A DNA stretch of 64,000 nucleotides from DASQPR01 sp963727415. Its GTDB lineage: Bacteria > Actinomycetota > Actinomycetes > Mycobacteriales > Micromonosporaceae. Positions 16,600-24,958 of this stretch are shown here, in pieces. Each line of letters starts with the position of its first letter. The stretch's first letter is position 1. The stretch lies in the NCBI GenBank assembly GCA_963727415.1, contig CAVSGF010000002.1:1798001-1862000 (forward strand), written 5' to 3'. The notes beneath the pieces are model-generated. The model was not told where the DNA came from. It worked only from the letters and a program-made list of their open reading frames with translations, and did no database searches. A program made the translations under genes and the position numbers.

Positions 16600-17109
16600 A
16601 TGGACACCATTGATCTTCTGACCGACGGGTACGGCCGGCTGCCCGGGCTCGTCGACCGTACCGTGAGCGGGCTTAGCCCCGAGGCGCTTACCTGGCAACC
16701 CGGCCCGGAGGCGAATCCGATCGGATGGCTGATGTGGCACCTCACCCGGGTGCAGGACGCGCACGTTGCCGAGCTGACCGGCAACCCGCAGGTCTGGGAG
16801 TCCGGCGACTGGGCCGCGCGGTTCGGTCTCGGCAAGGACCCGGGCAACACCGGATACGGTCACCGCCCGGACGACGTGGCGCGGGTCCAGCCGGAGGACT
16901 CCGACGTGATCATCGGGTACTTCGCTGAGGTCTACAGCCGTACCCGGGAGGTGATCGCCCGCGCCACGCCCGCTGAGCTCGACCGGGTGGTCGACGAACG
17001 GTGGGACCCGCCGGTGACCCTGGGCGTACGGCTGATCAGCGTGCTCGCCGACGATCTTGAGCATGTCGGCCAGGCGGCCTACGTACGCGGGCTGCTCGAG
17101 CGGGCCTGA
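16600..17109 (+). CDS. DinB/DUF664 family protein (mycothiol transferase-like)
   Basis: ATG 16600 (MDTIDLLTDGYGRLPGLVD) follows TTCAGGATGG with little spacing; no better start is seen. The 169-residue protein is a single DinB fold: LMWHLTRVQDAHVAELTG contains the first metal-ligand histidine and LADDLEHVGQAAYVRGLL the C-terminal histidine pair region. DUF664 members are proposed mycothiol S-transferases for detoxification. Divergent from the DUF5709 gene. Substrate unknown. Confidence 0.85.
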   Translation: MDTIDLLTDGYGRLPGLVDRTVSGLSPEALTWQPGPEANPIGWLMWHLTRVQDAHVAELTGNPQVWESGDWAARFGLGKDPGNTGYGHRPDDVARVQPEDSDVIIGYFAEVYSRTREVIARATPAELDRVVDERWDPPVTLGVRLISVLADDLEHVGQAAYVRGLLERA

Positions 17110-17130
17110 TCGATGCCGGCCGTCCAGGTC

Positions 17131-17190
17131 GTCCCACGCCAGAGCCGTCCCACGCCAGAGCCGTCCCACACCAGAGCCGTCCCACACCGG
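17131..17190. repeat. 16-base minisatellite, 3.75 copies
   Basis: Unit GTCCCAC(G/A)CCAGAGCC at 17131-17146, 17147-17162, 17163-17178 and a partial copy 17179-17190. It begins 21 bases after the DinB stop, immediately before a large hairpin. No spacer sequence separates units, so this is not a CRISPR array. Confidence 0.9.
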
Positions 17191-17198
17191 AATGGACG

Positions 17199-17241
17199 CC
17201 GCCACGAGGCACCCGTACGCCATGCGGGTGCCTCGTGGCGG
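17199..17241. terminator. Perfect 17-bp hairpin
   Basis: CCGCCACGAGGCACCCG (17199-17215) is exactly complementary to 17225-17241 with a 9-base loop. No T tract follows. Position after the DinB gene suggests a terminator. The remaining sequence up to 17728 shows no gene; AT-richer DNA around 17450-17495 may hold the promoter of the penicillin-binding protein. Confidence 0.7.
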
Positions 17242-17728
17242 TGACGGGAACTCCACACTCGACCGTGGTCACCGGCGCGACCGCGGAAAGGGGGAGCACC
17301 AGCCGCGACCTGGTCCGGACGTGGGCACGACGCGTGGTATGCCCCTTGGGGGGAGGTGGCCCGGGTCGTTCGGGTGAAGCGGGCCTGGTTATCGACCCGT
17401 GGCCGGGTGACTTGGTCGTGCATGGTCCGTCATCGGCGAATGAGCATTCAGTTAACAAACGCCTACACCTAACAACTCGGACACGACACGCATAAGTGTG
17501 GTGCTGTTGTCGTACCCGGGGATCAAACTTGTAGCACTCCCGGCGAGACGTGGCGGCGGCCGAAGCGTCGATCGGAAACGGCGGTCGGACTCGCCGGCAG
17601 GAAAGGGCGACCAGAACCGTAGCCACCACGGCGAGCCGGGTCAGGCAAGCGGGGTTGGGTTGAGTAGGTTCAGACCCTGCGTTGTCGGTACAGCACAGGC
17701 ACGCGCGAGGACTCCCTGGGGGCGCCAC

Positions 17729-19864
17729 ATGTCAATCGGCGGCAATTTCGCCAAGCTGGTCCTGTTTGGAGTGATCGGCGGGCTGCTGGTCGCCATCGCC
17801 GCCTATCCCGGGTTCTTCACGTTCGGGAGGTCCGCCGACGCCGCCAGCGAGAGCTACCTCGCGCTGCCCGCCGACCTGCAGACGCCGCCGACCTATCAGA
17901 CCTCGTATGTGTATGCCAACGACGGCAAGACTTTGATCACCTCGTTCTACGACGAGAACCGGCGGGACGTGACGTTGGCCCAGGTGTCGACCGTCATGCG
18001 GCAGGCCGTTGTCGCCGCCGAAGACGTGCGCTTCTATCAGCACGGCGGTGTGGACACCCAGGCGATCCTGCGGGCGCTGATCGCCGACCAGCGCACCGGC
18101 CAGACCACTCAGGGCGCCTCGACGCTGACCATGCAGTACGTGCGCAACGTACTCAAGGGCGATCCGAACCTGACACCGGAGGAACGGGCCGCCGCGGTGG
18201 CCGACACGATCACGCGCAAGATTCAGGAAGCCCGCTACGCGATCGCCCTTGAGAAGCGTCTTACCAAGGATCAGATCCTCGAGCGGTACATGAACATCGC
18301 ATACTTCGGCCAGGGTGCCTACGGCGTCTACGCGGCCGCACAGACCTACTTCTCCACCACTCCGGACAAGCTGACGCTGCCGCAGGCGACCCTGCTGTCC
18401 GGCATCATCCAGTCGCCGGACTCGTACAACCCGATCAACGGTGATGTCGAAGCCGCGCGGACCCGCCGGCAGTACGTCCTCAACGCGCTGGTCGGGATGA
18501 AGGTGATCGGCCAGCAGCAGGCCGACGCGGTGGCGGCCAGCCCGCTCGGCCTGCATCCCAAGCACACGCCGAACGACTGCACCGAGGTGCCCAAAGCGAA
18601 GAACTCGTGGGGCTTCTTCTGCGACTACTTCCTGCGCTGGTGGGACGACCAGGCAGCGTTCGGTCTGACCCCGGAGGACCGGGAGGCCAATCTCAAGCAG
18701 GGCGGCTACCGGATCATCACCACGCTGGACCCGAAGATCCAATCCACCGCCACCAAGCAGGCGCTCGCGCTCTATGGCTACAACAACAAGCGGGCGCTGC
18801 CGATGGCAGTGGTGCAGCCGGGCACCGGGCGAGTCCTGTCGCTCACCGTCAACCGGCATTACAGCCTGGCACCGAACCCGAAGGGTCAGAACGGCTACCC
18901 GAATACGGTCAACCAGCTCATCGCGGGCGGCGGTAGCGTGATCGGCTTCCAGACCGGATCGACCTTCAAGCTCTTTACCATGCTTGCCGCGCTGGAGCTG
19001 GGCAAGCCGCTGAACACCAAGTTCAAGGCTCCGGCGAGGCTGATGACCCGGTTCCCGGCGCACGGGCCGGGCACCTGCCACGGCTACTACTGCCCGGGCA
19101 ACGCGAACCCGAAGTGGATGGATGGGGTGCGCACCATGTGGACCGGCTACGGCCGGTCGGTCAACACCTACTTCGTCTGGCTGGAGGAGCAGATCGGCCC
19201 GGAGTACGCGGTGGCGATGGCCGAGCGCCTCGGCATCCGGTTCAACGCGCCGCACGACCGGTCACTCGCCGACAACGGCGCGGCCAGCTGGGGGCCGTTC
19301 ACGCTCGGCGTGGTGGCCACGACGCCGCTGGAACTCGTCAACGCGTACGCCACCGTGGCGGCCGGAGGCATCTACTGCAAGCCGCTTCCGGTGTCGTCGA
19401 TCAAGACCGCGACCGGCCAGTCGCTCGCGGTGGCCTCGCCGCAGTGCAAGCGCGTGGTGAGTGCGGACGTGGCCGCGGCCGCCGCCGACGCGGCGCGGTG
19501 CCCGGTGCTGAGCAAGTCCTACTACGACCAGTGCAACGGCGGCACCGCCCCGGTCGCTCCGCTGATCCTCGGCAAGCGCCCGCTGGGCGGTAAGACCGGC
19601 AGTTCGGAGAAGAACGCCACCGAGACGTTTGTCGGCTTTACCCCTCAGATCGCGGCTTGCGCGGTAGCCGGCAACCCGGCCGATCCGAGGGATCTGGTGG
19701 GTTCGTCGGTGTCGCACGACGTGGACGTCGCCGTGCTGGAGACCATGAAGGTGGCGCTGAAGGGAATGCCGTACGTCGACTTCCCGAAGCCAAGCGCTCA
19801 GATCGCGTTCGGGCCGAAGGGCGTGCCCAAGTCGCTGGCCCGCAAGCTGGCGCGCGGCAACTGA
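17729..19864 (+). CDS. Class A penicillin-binding protein (transglycosylase/transpeptidase)
   Basis: Start at ATG 17729 (MSIGGNFAKLVLFGVIGGLL), which puts the membrane anchor (residues about 7-30) at the N-terminus. The GT51 domain has AAEDVRFYQHGGVD (catalytic glutamate about residue 98), QGASTLTMQYVRN and YMNIAYFGQGAYGV. The transpeptidase domain has the active-site serine in GSTFKLF (about 411), SVN (about 476) and KTGSSEK (about 622). About 711 residues, extracytoplasmic. It polymerises and crosslinks peptidoglycan. Four to six cysteines (CHGYYCPG, CKRVV, CPVL, DQCNGG) in the transpeptidase domain could form disulfides. No PASTA domain. Confidence 0.95.
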   Translation: MSIGGNFAKLVLFGVIGGLLVAIAAYPGFFTFGRSADAASESYLALPADLQTPPTYQTSYVYANDGKTLITSFYDENRRDVTLAQVSTVMRQAVVAAEDVRFYQHGGVDTQAILRALIADQRTGQTTQGASTLTMQYVRNVLKGDPNLTPEERAAAVADTITRKIQEARYAIALEKRLTKDQILERYMNIAYFGQGAYGVYAAAQTYFSTTPDKLTLPQATLLSGIIQSPDSYNPINGDVEAARTRRQYVLNALVGMKVIGQQQADAVAASPLGLHPKHTPNDCTEVPKAKNSWGFFCDYFLRWWDDQAAFGLTPEDREANLKQGGYRIITTLDPKIQSTATKQALALYGYNNKRALPMAVVQPGTGRVLSLTVNRHYSLAPNPKGQNGYPNTVNQLIAGGGSVIGFQTGSTFKLFTMLAALELGKPLNTKFKAPARLMTRFPAHGPGTCHGYYCPGNANPKWMDGVRTMWTGYGRSVNTYFVWLEEQIGPEYAVAMAERLGIRFNAPHDRSLADNGAASWGPFTLGVVATTPLELVNAYATVAAGGIYCKPLPVSSIKTATGQSLAVASPQCKRVVSADVAAAAADAARCPVLSKSYYDQCNGGTAPVAPLILGKRPLGGKTGSSEKNATETFVGFTPQIAACAVAGNPADPRDLVGSSVSHDVDVAVLETMKVALKGMPYVDFPKPSAQIAFGPKGVPKSLARKLARGN

Positions 19865-19908
19865 CGCCGGCGCGTCCGACCGGACCAGCCGGACAGGTGA
19901 GCCACCGG

Positions 19909-19943
19909 CAGCTGGGCACCCCCTCCGGTGGGCTGCCCAGCTG
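19909..19943. terminator. Hairpin after PBP gene
   Basis: CAGCTGGGCA (19909-19918) and TGCCCAGCTG (19934-19943) form a perfect 10-bp stem with a 15-base loop, 45 bases after the PBP stop. The 275-base gap to pntAA holds no other supported gene. Confidence 0.55.
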
Positions 19944-20139
19944 ATAAGACGTGCGCGCGGCATGAGGAGGGTTTGCGTACCCTCGCATGACCGATGCCGT
20001 TCGCGCCAGTGCCGAAAGACCGGGCCTGATTCCGGGGCGATCGGCACTGGACGGGCGGAGGGTCGGATGAGAGATTGCGACCTGATGCGGTGCGAGGTGA
20101 TGGCGACATGAATGGTGCGCCGACACGAAGGGTGGCGTT

Positions 20140-21348
20140 ATGACGTTGAAAGTCCTGGCGGTCAAGGAACCGGCCCCGGAGCGCCGCGTCGCGCTGACGC
20201 CGGAGGCTGTGGCGAAGCTGTCCCCACTCGATATCGAGGTGCTCGTTGAGTCCGGTGCCGGCGCGGAGTCATGGTTCGCCGACGAGGCGTACGCGGCGGC
20301 CGGCGCCACCGTCCTGGATGGCGACACGGCGCGGAAGGAAGCCGACGTCATCGTCATGGTCGGCCGCCCCGACGCGGTCGCGGCGATGCGCCCGGGCCAG
20401 ACGGTCATCGGGCTGCTGCGGCCGCTCACCGATCCGCAACTGGCCGCCGAACTGGCCGCCGCCGGTGTCACCGCCATCAGCCTTGACGGGCTGCCCCGGA
20501 CGGTAAGCCGGGCGCAGACCATGGACGTGCTGAGCTCGCAGGCCAGCGTAGCCGGGTACCGGGCGGCACTGCTCGCCGCGACGGTCTACGACCGGTACTT
20601 CCCGCTTCTGGTCACCGCCGCCGGTACTGCTCGCCCGGCCGAGGTACTGGTGCTTGGCGCCGGGGTGGCCGGGCTGCAGGCGATCGCGACGGCGAGGCGG
20701 CTCGGTGCCGTGGTCCGTGCGTACGACGTGCGCCCTGCCTCGGCAACCGAAGTGGAGTCGCTCGGCGCCACATTCCTCCGTCTCACGTCGGTGACCGGGG
20801 GCGCGGGCGAGGGCGGGTACGCGCGGGCGCTCACCGACGATGAGCAACGTGCACAGCAAGCCGAACTGTCCGGGCACATCGCCAGGCACCAGGTGGTCAT
20901 CACGACCGCGCAGGTGCCCGGCCGGCGTCCGCCGCTGCTGGTGACCGAGGAGACGATCGCCGCGATGGCGCCCGGCTCGGTAGTCGTGGACGGCGCGGCC
21001 AGCCCGCTCGGGGGCAACGTGGCCGGATCGAAACCGGACGAGACCGTTGTCACCGACGGCGGTGTCACCATCATCGGTGCCGGGAACCTTGCATCCGACG
21101 TGCCGGCCGCGGCGTCGTCGGCCTACTCCCGGAACATCTGCGCCGTGCTCACCCATCTGGTCCACGACGGTGAGCTGGCCATCGATCTGGACGACGAGAT
21201 CTCGGCCGGCATCGTCGTCACTCATGGCGGCAAGGTGGTCCACCCGGCGCTGGCCCAGGCGCCGGGCGCGGCCGGCGAGCCCGGTGCTCGCCAGGCAGAC
21301 TCCGGCCCGGCCGGGCCGGCCACGGGCGAAGGGAAGGTACGAGTATGA
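20140..21348 (+). CDS. pntAA: NAD(P) transhydrogenase subunit alpha part 1 (NAD-binding)
   Basis: A 402-residue soluble domain I. MTLKVLAVKEPAPERRVALT is the alanine dehydrogenase/PntA N-terminal signature; the RQD-equivalent region is SRAQTMDVLSSQASVAGYRA, and the NAD Rossmann motif is VLVLGAGVAGLQAIATARRLG followed by AYDVRPAS. The last about 35 residues are an Ala/Gly/Pro linker. It binds NAD(H) on the cytoplasmic side and exchanges hydride with domain III, driven by proton translocation. Overlaps pntAB by four bases (ATGA). First gene of a three-gene operon. Confidence 0.96.
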   Translation: MTLKVLAVKEPAPERRVALTPEAVAKLSPLDIEVLVESGAGAESWFADEAYAAAGATVLDGDTARKEADVIVMVGRPDAVAAMRPGQTVIGLLRPLTDPQLAAELAAAGVTAISLDGLPRTVSRAQTMDVLSSQASVAGYRAALLAATVYDRYFPLLVTAAGTARPAEVLVLGAGVAGLQAIATARRLGAVVRAYDVRPASATEVESLGATFLRLTSVTGGAGEGGYARALTDDEQRAQQAELSGHIARHQVVITTAQVPGRRPPLLVTEETIAAMAPGSVVVDGAASPLGGNVAGSKPDETVVTDGGVTIIGAGNLASDVPAAASSAYSRNICAVLTHLVHDGELAIDLDDEISAGIVVTHGGKVVHPALAQAPGAAGEPGARQADSGPAGPATGEGKVRV

Positions 21349-21668
21349 GCGCGGACCTGCTGGGCGATCTGAGCATCTTCGTGCTCGCCCTGCTTGTCGG
21401 CTTCGAGGTCATCAGCAAGGTGCCGGCAACCCTGCACACTCCGCTGATGTCGGCTGCGAACTCGATTCATGGCGTGGTCCTGGTCGGTGCGATCCTCATC
21501 GCGACCACCGCGGACAACCTGTTCGGTTACATCCTCGGCTTCGTGGCCGCGGCGTTCGCCGCGATGAACGTCGTCGGCGGATACGTGGTGACCGACCGGA
21601 TGCTGGGCATGTTCAAGAAGCGCCCGGCGGTCGCCGAGGTGCCCGAGCAGCGCGAGGTGACCCGTTGA
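21345..21668 (+). CDS. pntAB: NAD(P) transhydrogenase subunit alpha part 2 (membrane)
   Basis: A 107-residue membrane subunit with three hydrophobic helices: LSIFVLALLVGFEVISKVPA, GVVLVGAILIATTADNLFGY and LGFVAAAFAAMNVVGGYVV, then MFKKRP. VPATLHTPLMSAANSIHG is the strongly conserved loop of this subunit. It is the N-terminal part of the proton channel. ATG overlaps pntAA; its TGA overlaps the TTG start of pntB. Confidence 0.95.
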   Translation: MSADLLGDLSIFVLALLVGFEVISKVPATLHTPLMSAANSIHGVVLVGAILIATTADNLFGYILGFVAAAFAAMNVVGGYVVTDRMLGMFKKRPAVAEVPEQREVTR

Positions 21669-23098
21669 GCGGGTTCGACACTGTCATCCACCTGGTATAC
21701 CTGGCCGCCGCGACCTGCTTCGTGCTCGGCCTGCACCTGATGAACTCGCCGGCGACCGCGCGTCGCGGCAACCAGGTCTCGGCGGCCGGAATGATCGCCG
21801 CGGTCCTCGCGACCCTGGTCCTCGCGATCCACGAGGGCAGCGTCAAGCCGATGGCATGGGTGGTACTGGTCGCCGGTGCCATGATCGGCAGCGTCGCCGG
21901 CCTGTTCAGCGCCCGGCGCGTGGCGATGACCGCGATGCCGCAGCTGGTCAGCCTGTTCAACGCGGTCGGTGGTGGTGCCGCGGCGATCGTGGCCATCCAC
22001 GACTTCGTCCGGCTGGCCCAGGCCGCCGGTCACCCGCACATCGCCGCCAGCGTCACGGTGCCGACGGTTCTCGACGTGATCATCGGCGCGGTGACGTTCG
22101 CCGGCTCGCTGATCGCCTCGGGCAAGCTGCAGGGAACCATCTCGTCGAGCCCGATCGTCTTCCCCGGCGTACGGCCGGCGAACATCGCGCTGACGATGGT
22201 GATGCTGGCCGGCGCGGTGTATCTGATCGGCTTCGACACCCCGTCATCGACGGTGGACGTCCTGGTTCTGAGCGCCGTGCTGCTGGCCGCGCTGCTGTTC
22301 GGCATCACCATGGTGCTGCCGATCGGCGGAGCCGACATGCCGGTGGTGATCTCGCTCCTGAACGCCTTTACCGGCACCGCCGTGGCAATGGCCGGTTTCG
22401 TCATCGGCAATGCCGTCCTGATCATCTCCGGTGCCCTGGTCGGGGCGTCCGGTGGCATCCTGACCAAGCTGATGGCCGATGCGATGAACCGTTCCATCGG
22501 CAACATCATCATCGGCGGGTTCGGCACCGGCGACTCGACGGTGACGGCCGCGTCGGGTGGCGGCGGGGCGCTGCGCGAGGTGAAGGCCGACGACGCGGCG
22601 ATCCAGCTGGCCTACGCCTCCAAGGTCATCATTGTTCCCGGCTACGGCCTCGCCGCGGCGCAGGCCCAGCATGAGGTCCGCGAGCTCGCCGACCTTCTGG
22701 AGTCGCGGGGAGTGACCGTGTCGTACGCGATCCACCCGGTGGCCGGGCGGATGCCAGGCCATATGAACGTGCTCCTCGCCGAGGCGAACGTCCCCTACAG
22801 CCAGCTGCTGGAGATGGACGAGGTCAACCCCGACTTCCCCCGTGCCGACGTGGCCCTGGTGATCGGCGCCAACGACGTCACCAACCCGGCGGCGCGCCGG
22901 TCCGGCAACCCGGTGTCGGGGATGCCGATCCTCGACGTCGATCACGCCAAGAGCGTGATCGTCATCAAGCGGTCGATGGGGCACGGCTACGCCGGGATCG
23001 ACAATGACCTGTACTCGGACCCCAAGACCGGGATGTACTTCGCCGACGCCAAGAAAGGCCTGGCCGAACTGGCTCAGTCGGTGAAGGCCCTGGGCTGA
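21665..23098 (+). CDS. pntB: NAD(P) transhydrogenase subunit beta
   Basis: Start is a TTG at 21665 overlapping the pntAB stop (TTGA), giving MSGFDTVIHLVYLAAATCFV; the open frame runs further upstream but there overlaps pntAA. About 477 residues: eight to nine membrane helices (domain II, residues 1-275; e.g. GITMVLPIGGADMPVVISLL), then soluble NADP-binding domain III (IIVPGYGLAAAQAQHEVREL, HPVAGRMPGHMNVLLAEANV, KRSMGHGYAGIDN). It completes the proton-driven NADH to NADPH transhydrogenase. A strong hairpin follows. Confidence 0.96.
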   Translation: MSGFDTVIHLVYLAAATCFVLGLHLMNSPATARRGNQVSAAGMIAAVLATLVLAIHEGSVKPMAWVVLVAGAMIGSVAGLFSARRVAMTAMPQLVSLFNAVGGGAAAIVAIHDFVRLAQAAGHPHIAASVTVPTVLDVIIGAVTFAGSLIASGKLQGTISSSPIVFPGVRPANIALTMVMLAGAVYLIGFDTPSSTVDVLVLSAVLLAALLFGITMVLPIGGADMPVVISLLNAFTGTAVAMAGFVIGNAVLIISGALVGASGGILTKLMADAMNRSIGNIIIGGFGTGDSTVTAASGGGGALREVKADDAAIQLAYASKVIIVPGYGLAAAQAQHEVRELADLLESRGVTVSYAIHPVAGRMPGHMNVLLAEANVPYSQLLEMDEVNPDFPRADVALVIGANDVTNPAARRSGNPVSGMPILDVDHAKSVIVIKRSMGHGYAGIDNDLYSDPKTGMYFADAKKGLAELAQSVKALG

Positions 23099-23116
23099 CC
23101 CGCAAACCCGAGCCGT

Positions 23117-23152
23117 GATTCGCGGCGCGCCACTGGTGGCGCGCCGCGAATC
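23117..23152. terminator. Perfect inverted repeat between pnt operon and lipoprotein gene
   Basis: GATTCGCGGCGCGCCAC (23117-23133) is exactly complementary to 23136-23152, separated by two bases (effective loop about six). It sits between two convergent genes and probably terminates both. Confidence 0.75.
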
Positions 23153-23167
23153 GTGCCGATCGGCCGG

Positions 23168-23968
23168 TCAGTTCCAGTACTCGGCGATGTACTCGTAGCG
23201 ATTGGTCCGGTGGTTGTCGCGTCCGATGAAGCAGATCTGGTTGTGGTCGGCGGCGATCGCCTTGGCCGCGTTCGCGTCCGCCGCGGTCTGCAGCAGAACC
23301 AGCGGGTTTGAGCCGTCGTCGACCCGGTACCCGGTCGCGCCCAGATTGGTCACCTGCAGGGTGGCCTTGTTGTATCCGATGCAGTCCGGCGTGGGCAGCA
23401 CCGACGACGGCCCGCTGCCCTTGTAGTAGGTGACGAGGTAACGGTGATGCTGGTCGCCGGTGTACGTATTGTCCCGGCCGATGAAGCACTGCTTCGAGTA
23501 GTTGCGCAGCATCATCCAGGCGTACGTGGCATCGGTCAGGTTGTCCAGGATGAGCAGCGAGCTCGACCCGTCGGTGACCTGGTAGCCGTCCGCCCCGGCG
23601 TTGTTGAGCGTCAGGGTGCTCGGGTCGTACGAGATGCAGTCGGCGACCGGAAGCAGCGGTGGCAGCTTGATCTTGGTGATGATCGGAAGCGGCACCTTGA
23701 CGCCGCCCGTTGAGCCTCCGCCCGACGGCGAGGACGGCGCGCTCGATGGCGTGGTGTCCATCGGGTCCGTCGGCGTCGCGGTCGGCGCCGGTGCCGTCGC
23801 CGGAGTAGTTGCCGCTCCGGCCGGGCTCGGCGCGCCGGAGGCGACCGTATTCAGGCCGGACTTGGAGCGGACCTTGCTGGTTCCGCAAGCGGTGAGCGGG
23901 AGCGCGGAGGCGACGAGCACGACGGCGAGAGCGGCCAGAGCACGTTGCCGTTGATGGAATCCGTTCAT
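23168..23968 (-). CDS. Secreted lipoprotein with duplicated CFIGRDN domain
   Basis: Start ATG 23968 has AGAGGAC upstream and gives a signal peptide RALAALAVVLVASALPLTAC with lipobox LTAC, cysteine at about residue 28. A low-complexity Ala/Pro/Thr/Ser linker (residues about 45-95) leads to two copies of a 70-residue domain: copy one runs from ADCISYDPSTLTLNN to QCFIGRDNTYTGDQ, copy two from PDCIGYNKATLQVTN to ICFIGRDNHRTNRYEYIAEYW. Each holds a cysteine near its start and one in CFIGRDN, suggesting one disulfide per domain. The domain occurs in secreted bacterial proteins but I cannot give it a function. Likely membrane-anchored outside the cell. Confidence 0.8.
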   Translation of the reverse strand: MNGFHQRQRALAALAVVLVASALPLTACGTSKVRSKSGLNTVASGAPSPAGAATTPATAPAPTATPTDPMDTTPSSAPSSPSGGGSTGGVKVPLPIITKIKLPPLLPVADCISYDPSTLTLNNAGADGYQVTDGSSSLLILDNLTDATYAWMMLRNYSKQCFIGRDNTYTGDQHHRYLVTYYKGSGPSSVLPTPDCIGYNKATLQVTNLGATGYRVDDGSNPLVLLQTAADANAAKAIAADHNQICFIGRDNHRTNRYEYIAEYWN

Positions 23969-24123
23969 GTCTGTCCTCTTTGCTGGATGAGCGGTTGGCG
24001 CCACGGTAGGGCGCCTGGTAATGGCGCGCCGCGAACTATCAGCTATCCGACCGTGAGCCGTCGGCGGCATCGTATTCCGGCCGCCGTGCCCGGTCACTCG
24101 GGCTTCCGGGTAGCTTGGTGCGG

Positions 24124-24843
24124 ATGGACATCCGGTTCGAGCGGCTGCACAACTTCCGCGACCTGGGCGGCTGGACCACCGCCGATGGGCTCGTGACGCG
24201 GCAAGGCGTGCTGTGGCGGTCCGACTCGCTCGGCGCGCTCGCCGGGGCGGATCTGGACCGGTTCTGCGGGCTCGGTGTGCGGACCGTCATCGACCTGCGG
24301 TACCCGTGGGAGATCGCGGTGGCCGGGCGGGTGCCGCTGGATCTCGCGTACCACAACCTGAGCATCGAGCACAGGCCCTACGACCAGGCCGCGGTCAGCC
24401 CGGATGTCGAGCCGGCCGGGTTCTTCGCCGATCGGTACGCCGAGGTGGCCGCGGACGGCGCGGCCGAGATCCGGGACGTGCTCCGGCTGATCGCCGGTGA
24501 CGCCCGGCTGCCGCTGGTCTTCCACTGCAAGTCCGGGAAGGACCGGACCGGGATCATCGCGGCACTGGTGCTGAGCCTGCTCGGGGTGCCACGCGAGGAC
24601 GTGGTGACCGACTTCGCGCGGTCGAACGCCGCTACCGGGGCGGTGCGGGCCGAGCACGTCGCCAATGGCAGGCCGCTGCCGGCGTGGCCGGGCTTCGGCG
24701 CGGCACCGGCCGATGCGATGCGCGCGTTCCTGGGCATGCTCGACGACCACTACGGCGGCCCGGCCGCCTATCTCGGCACCGACGGTCTCACCGAGCGGCT
24801 GCGTGATCGGCTGCTGGTCTCGCGAGACGGCGGGCCGGAATGA
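24124..24843 (+). CDS. Tyrosine-specific phosphatase (CX5R family)
   Basis: MDIRFERLHNFRDLGGWTT is the N-terminal signature of the tyrosine/lipid phosphatase family (FRDLGG), and HCKSGKDRTG (about residues 133-142) is the catalytic loop: nucleophile cysteine, arginine six on. WRSDSLGALAGADL and TVIDLRYPWEI are further family elements. About 239 residues, no signal peptide. Related bacterial enzymes dephosphorylate phosphotyrosine proteins or phosphoinositides. An in-frame GTG/TTG lies just upstream; ATG 24124 is preferred. Confidence 0.88.
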   Translation: MDIRFERLHNFRDLGGWTTADGLVTRQGVLWRSDSLGALAGADLDRFCGLGVRTVIDLRYPWEIAVAGRVPLDLAYHNLSIEHRPYDQAAVSPDVEPAGFFADRYAEVAADGAAEIRDVLRLIAGDARLPLVFHCKSGKDRTGIIAALVLSLLGVPREDVVTDFARSNAATGAVRAEHVANGRPLPAWPGFGAAPADAMRAFLGMLDDHYGGPAAYLGTDGLTERLRDRLLVSRDGGPE

Positions 24844-24958
24844 CCGGACGCCGGGTACACGGCCCCGTCCCGGGGGGGACCGCGCCGCTCACGATGACGG
24901 GAAAGAAAGCTGGCGAGGGACGGGTGCCGGCACCGGCCCGCCGGGAGAAGATATCGCC

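Noticed and set aside
17131..17190. CRISPR-like array
   Set aside because: Units are contiguous without spacers; the same holds for 42120-42182 and 44827-44868.
17498..17728. 77-residue N-terminal extension of the PBP
   Set aside because: Basic, unstructured and without a membrane anchor; ATG 17729 puts the transmembrane helix at the N-terminus as in the family.
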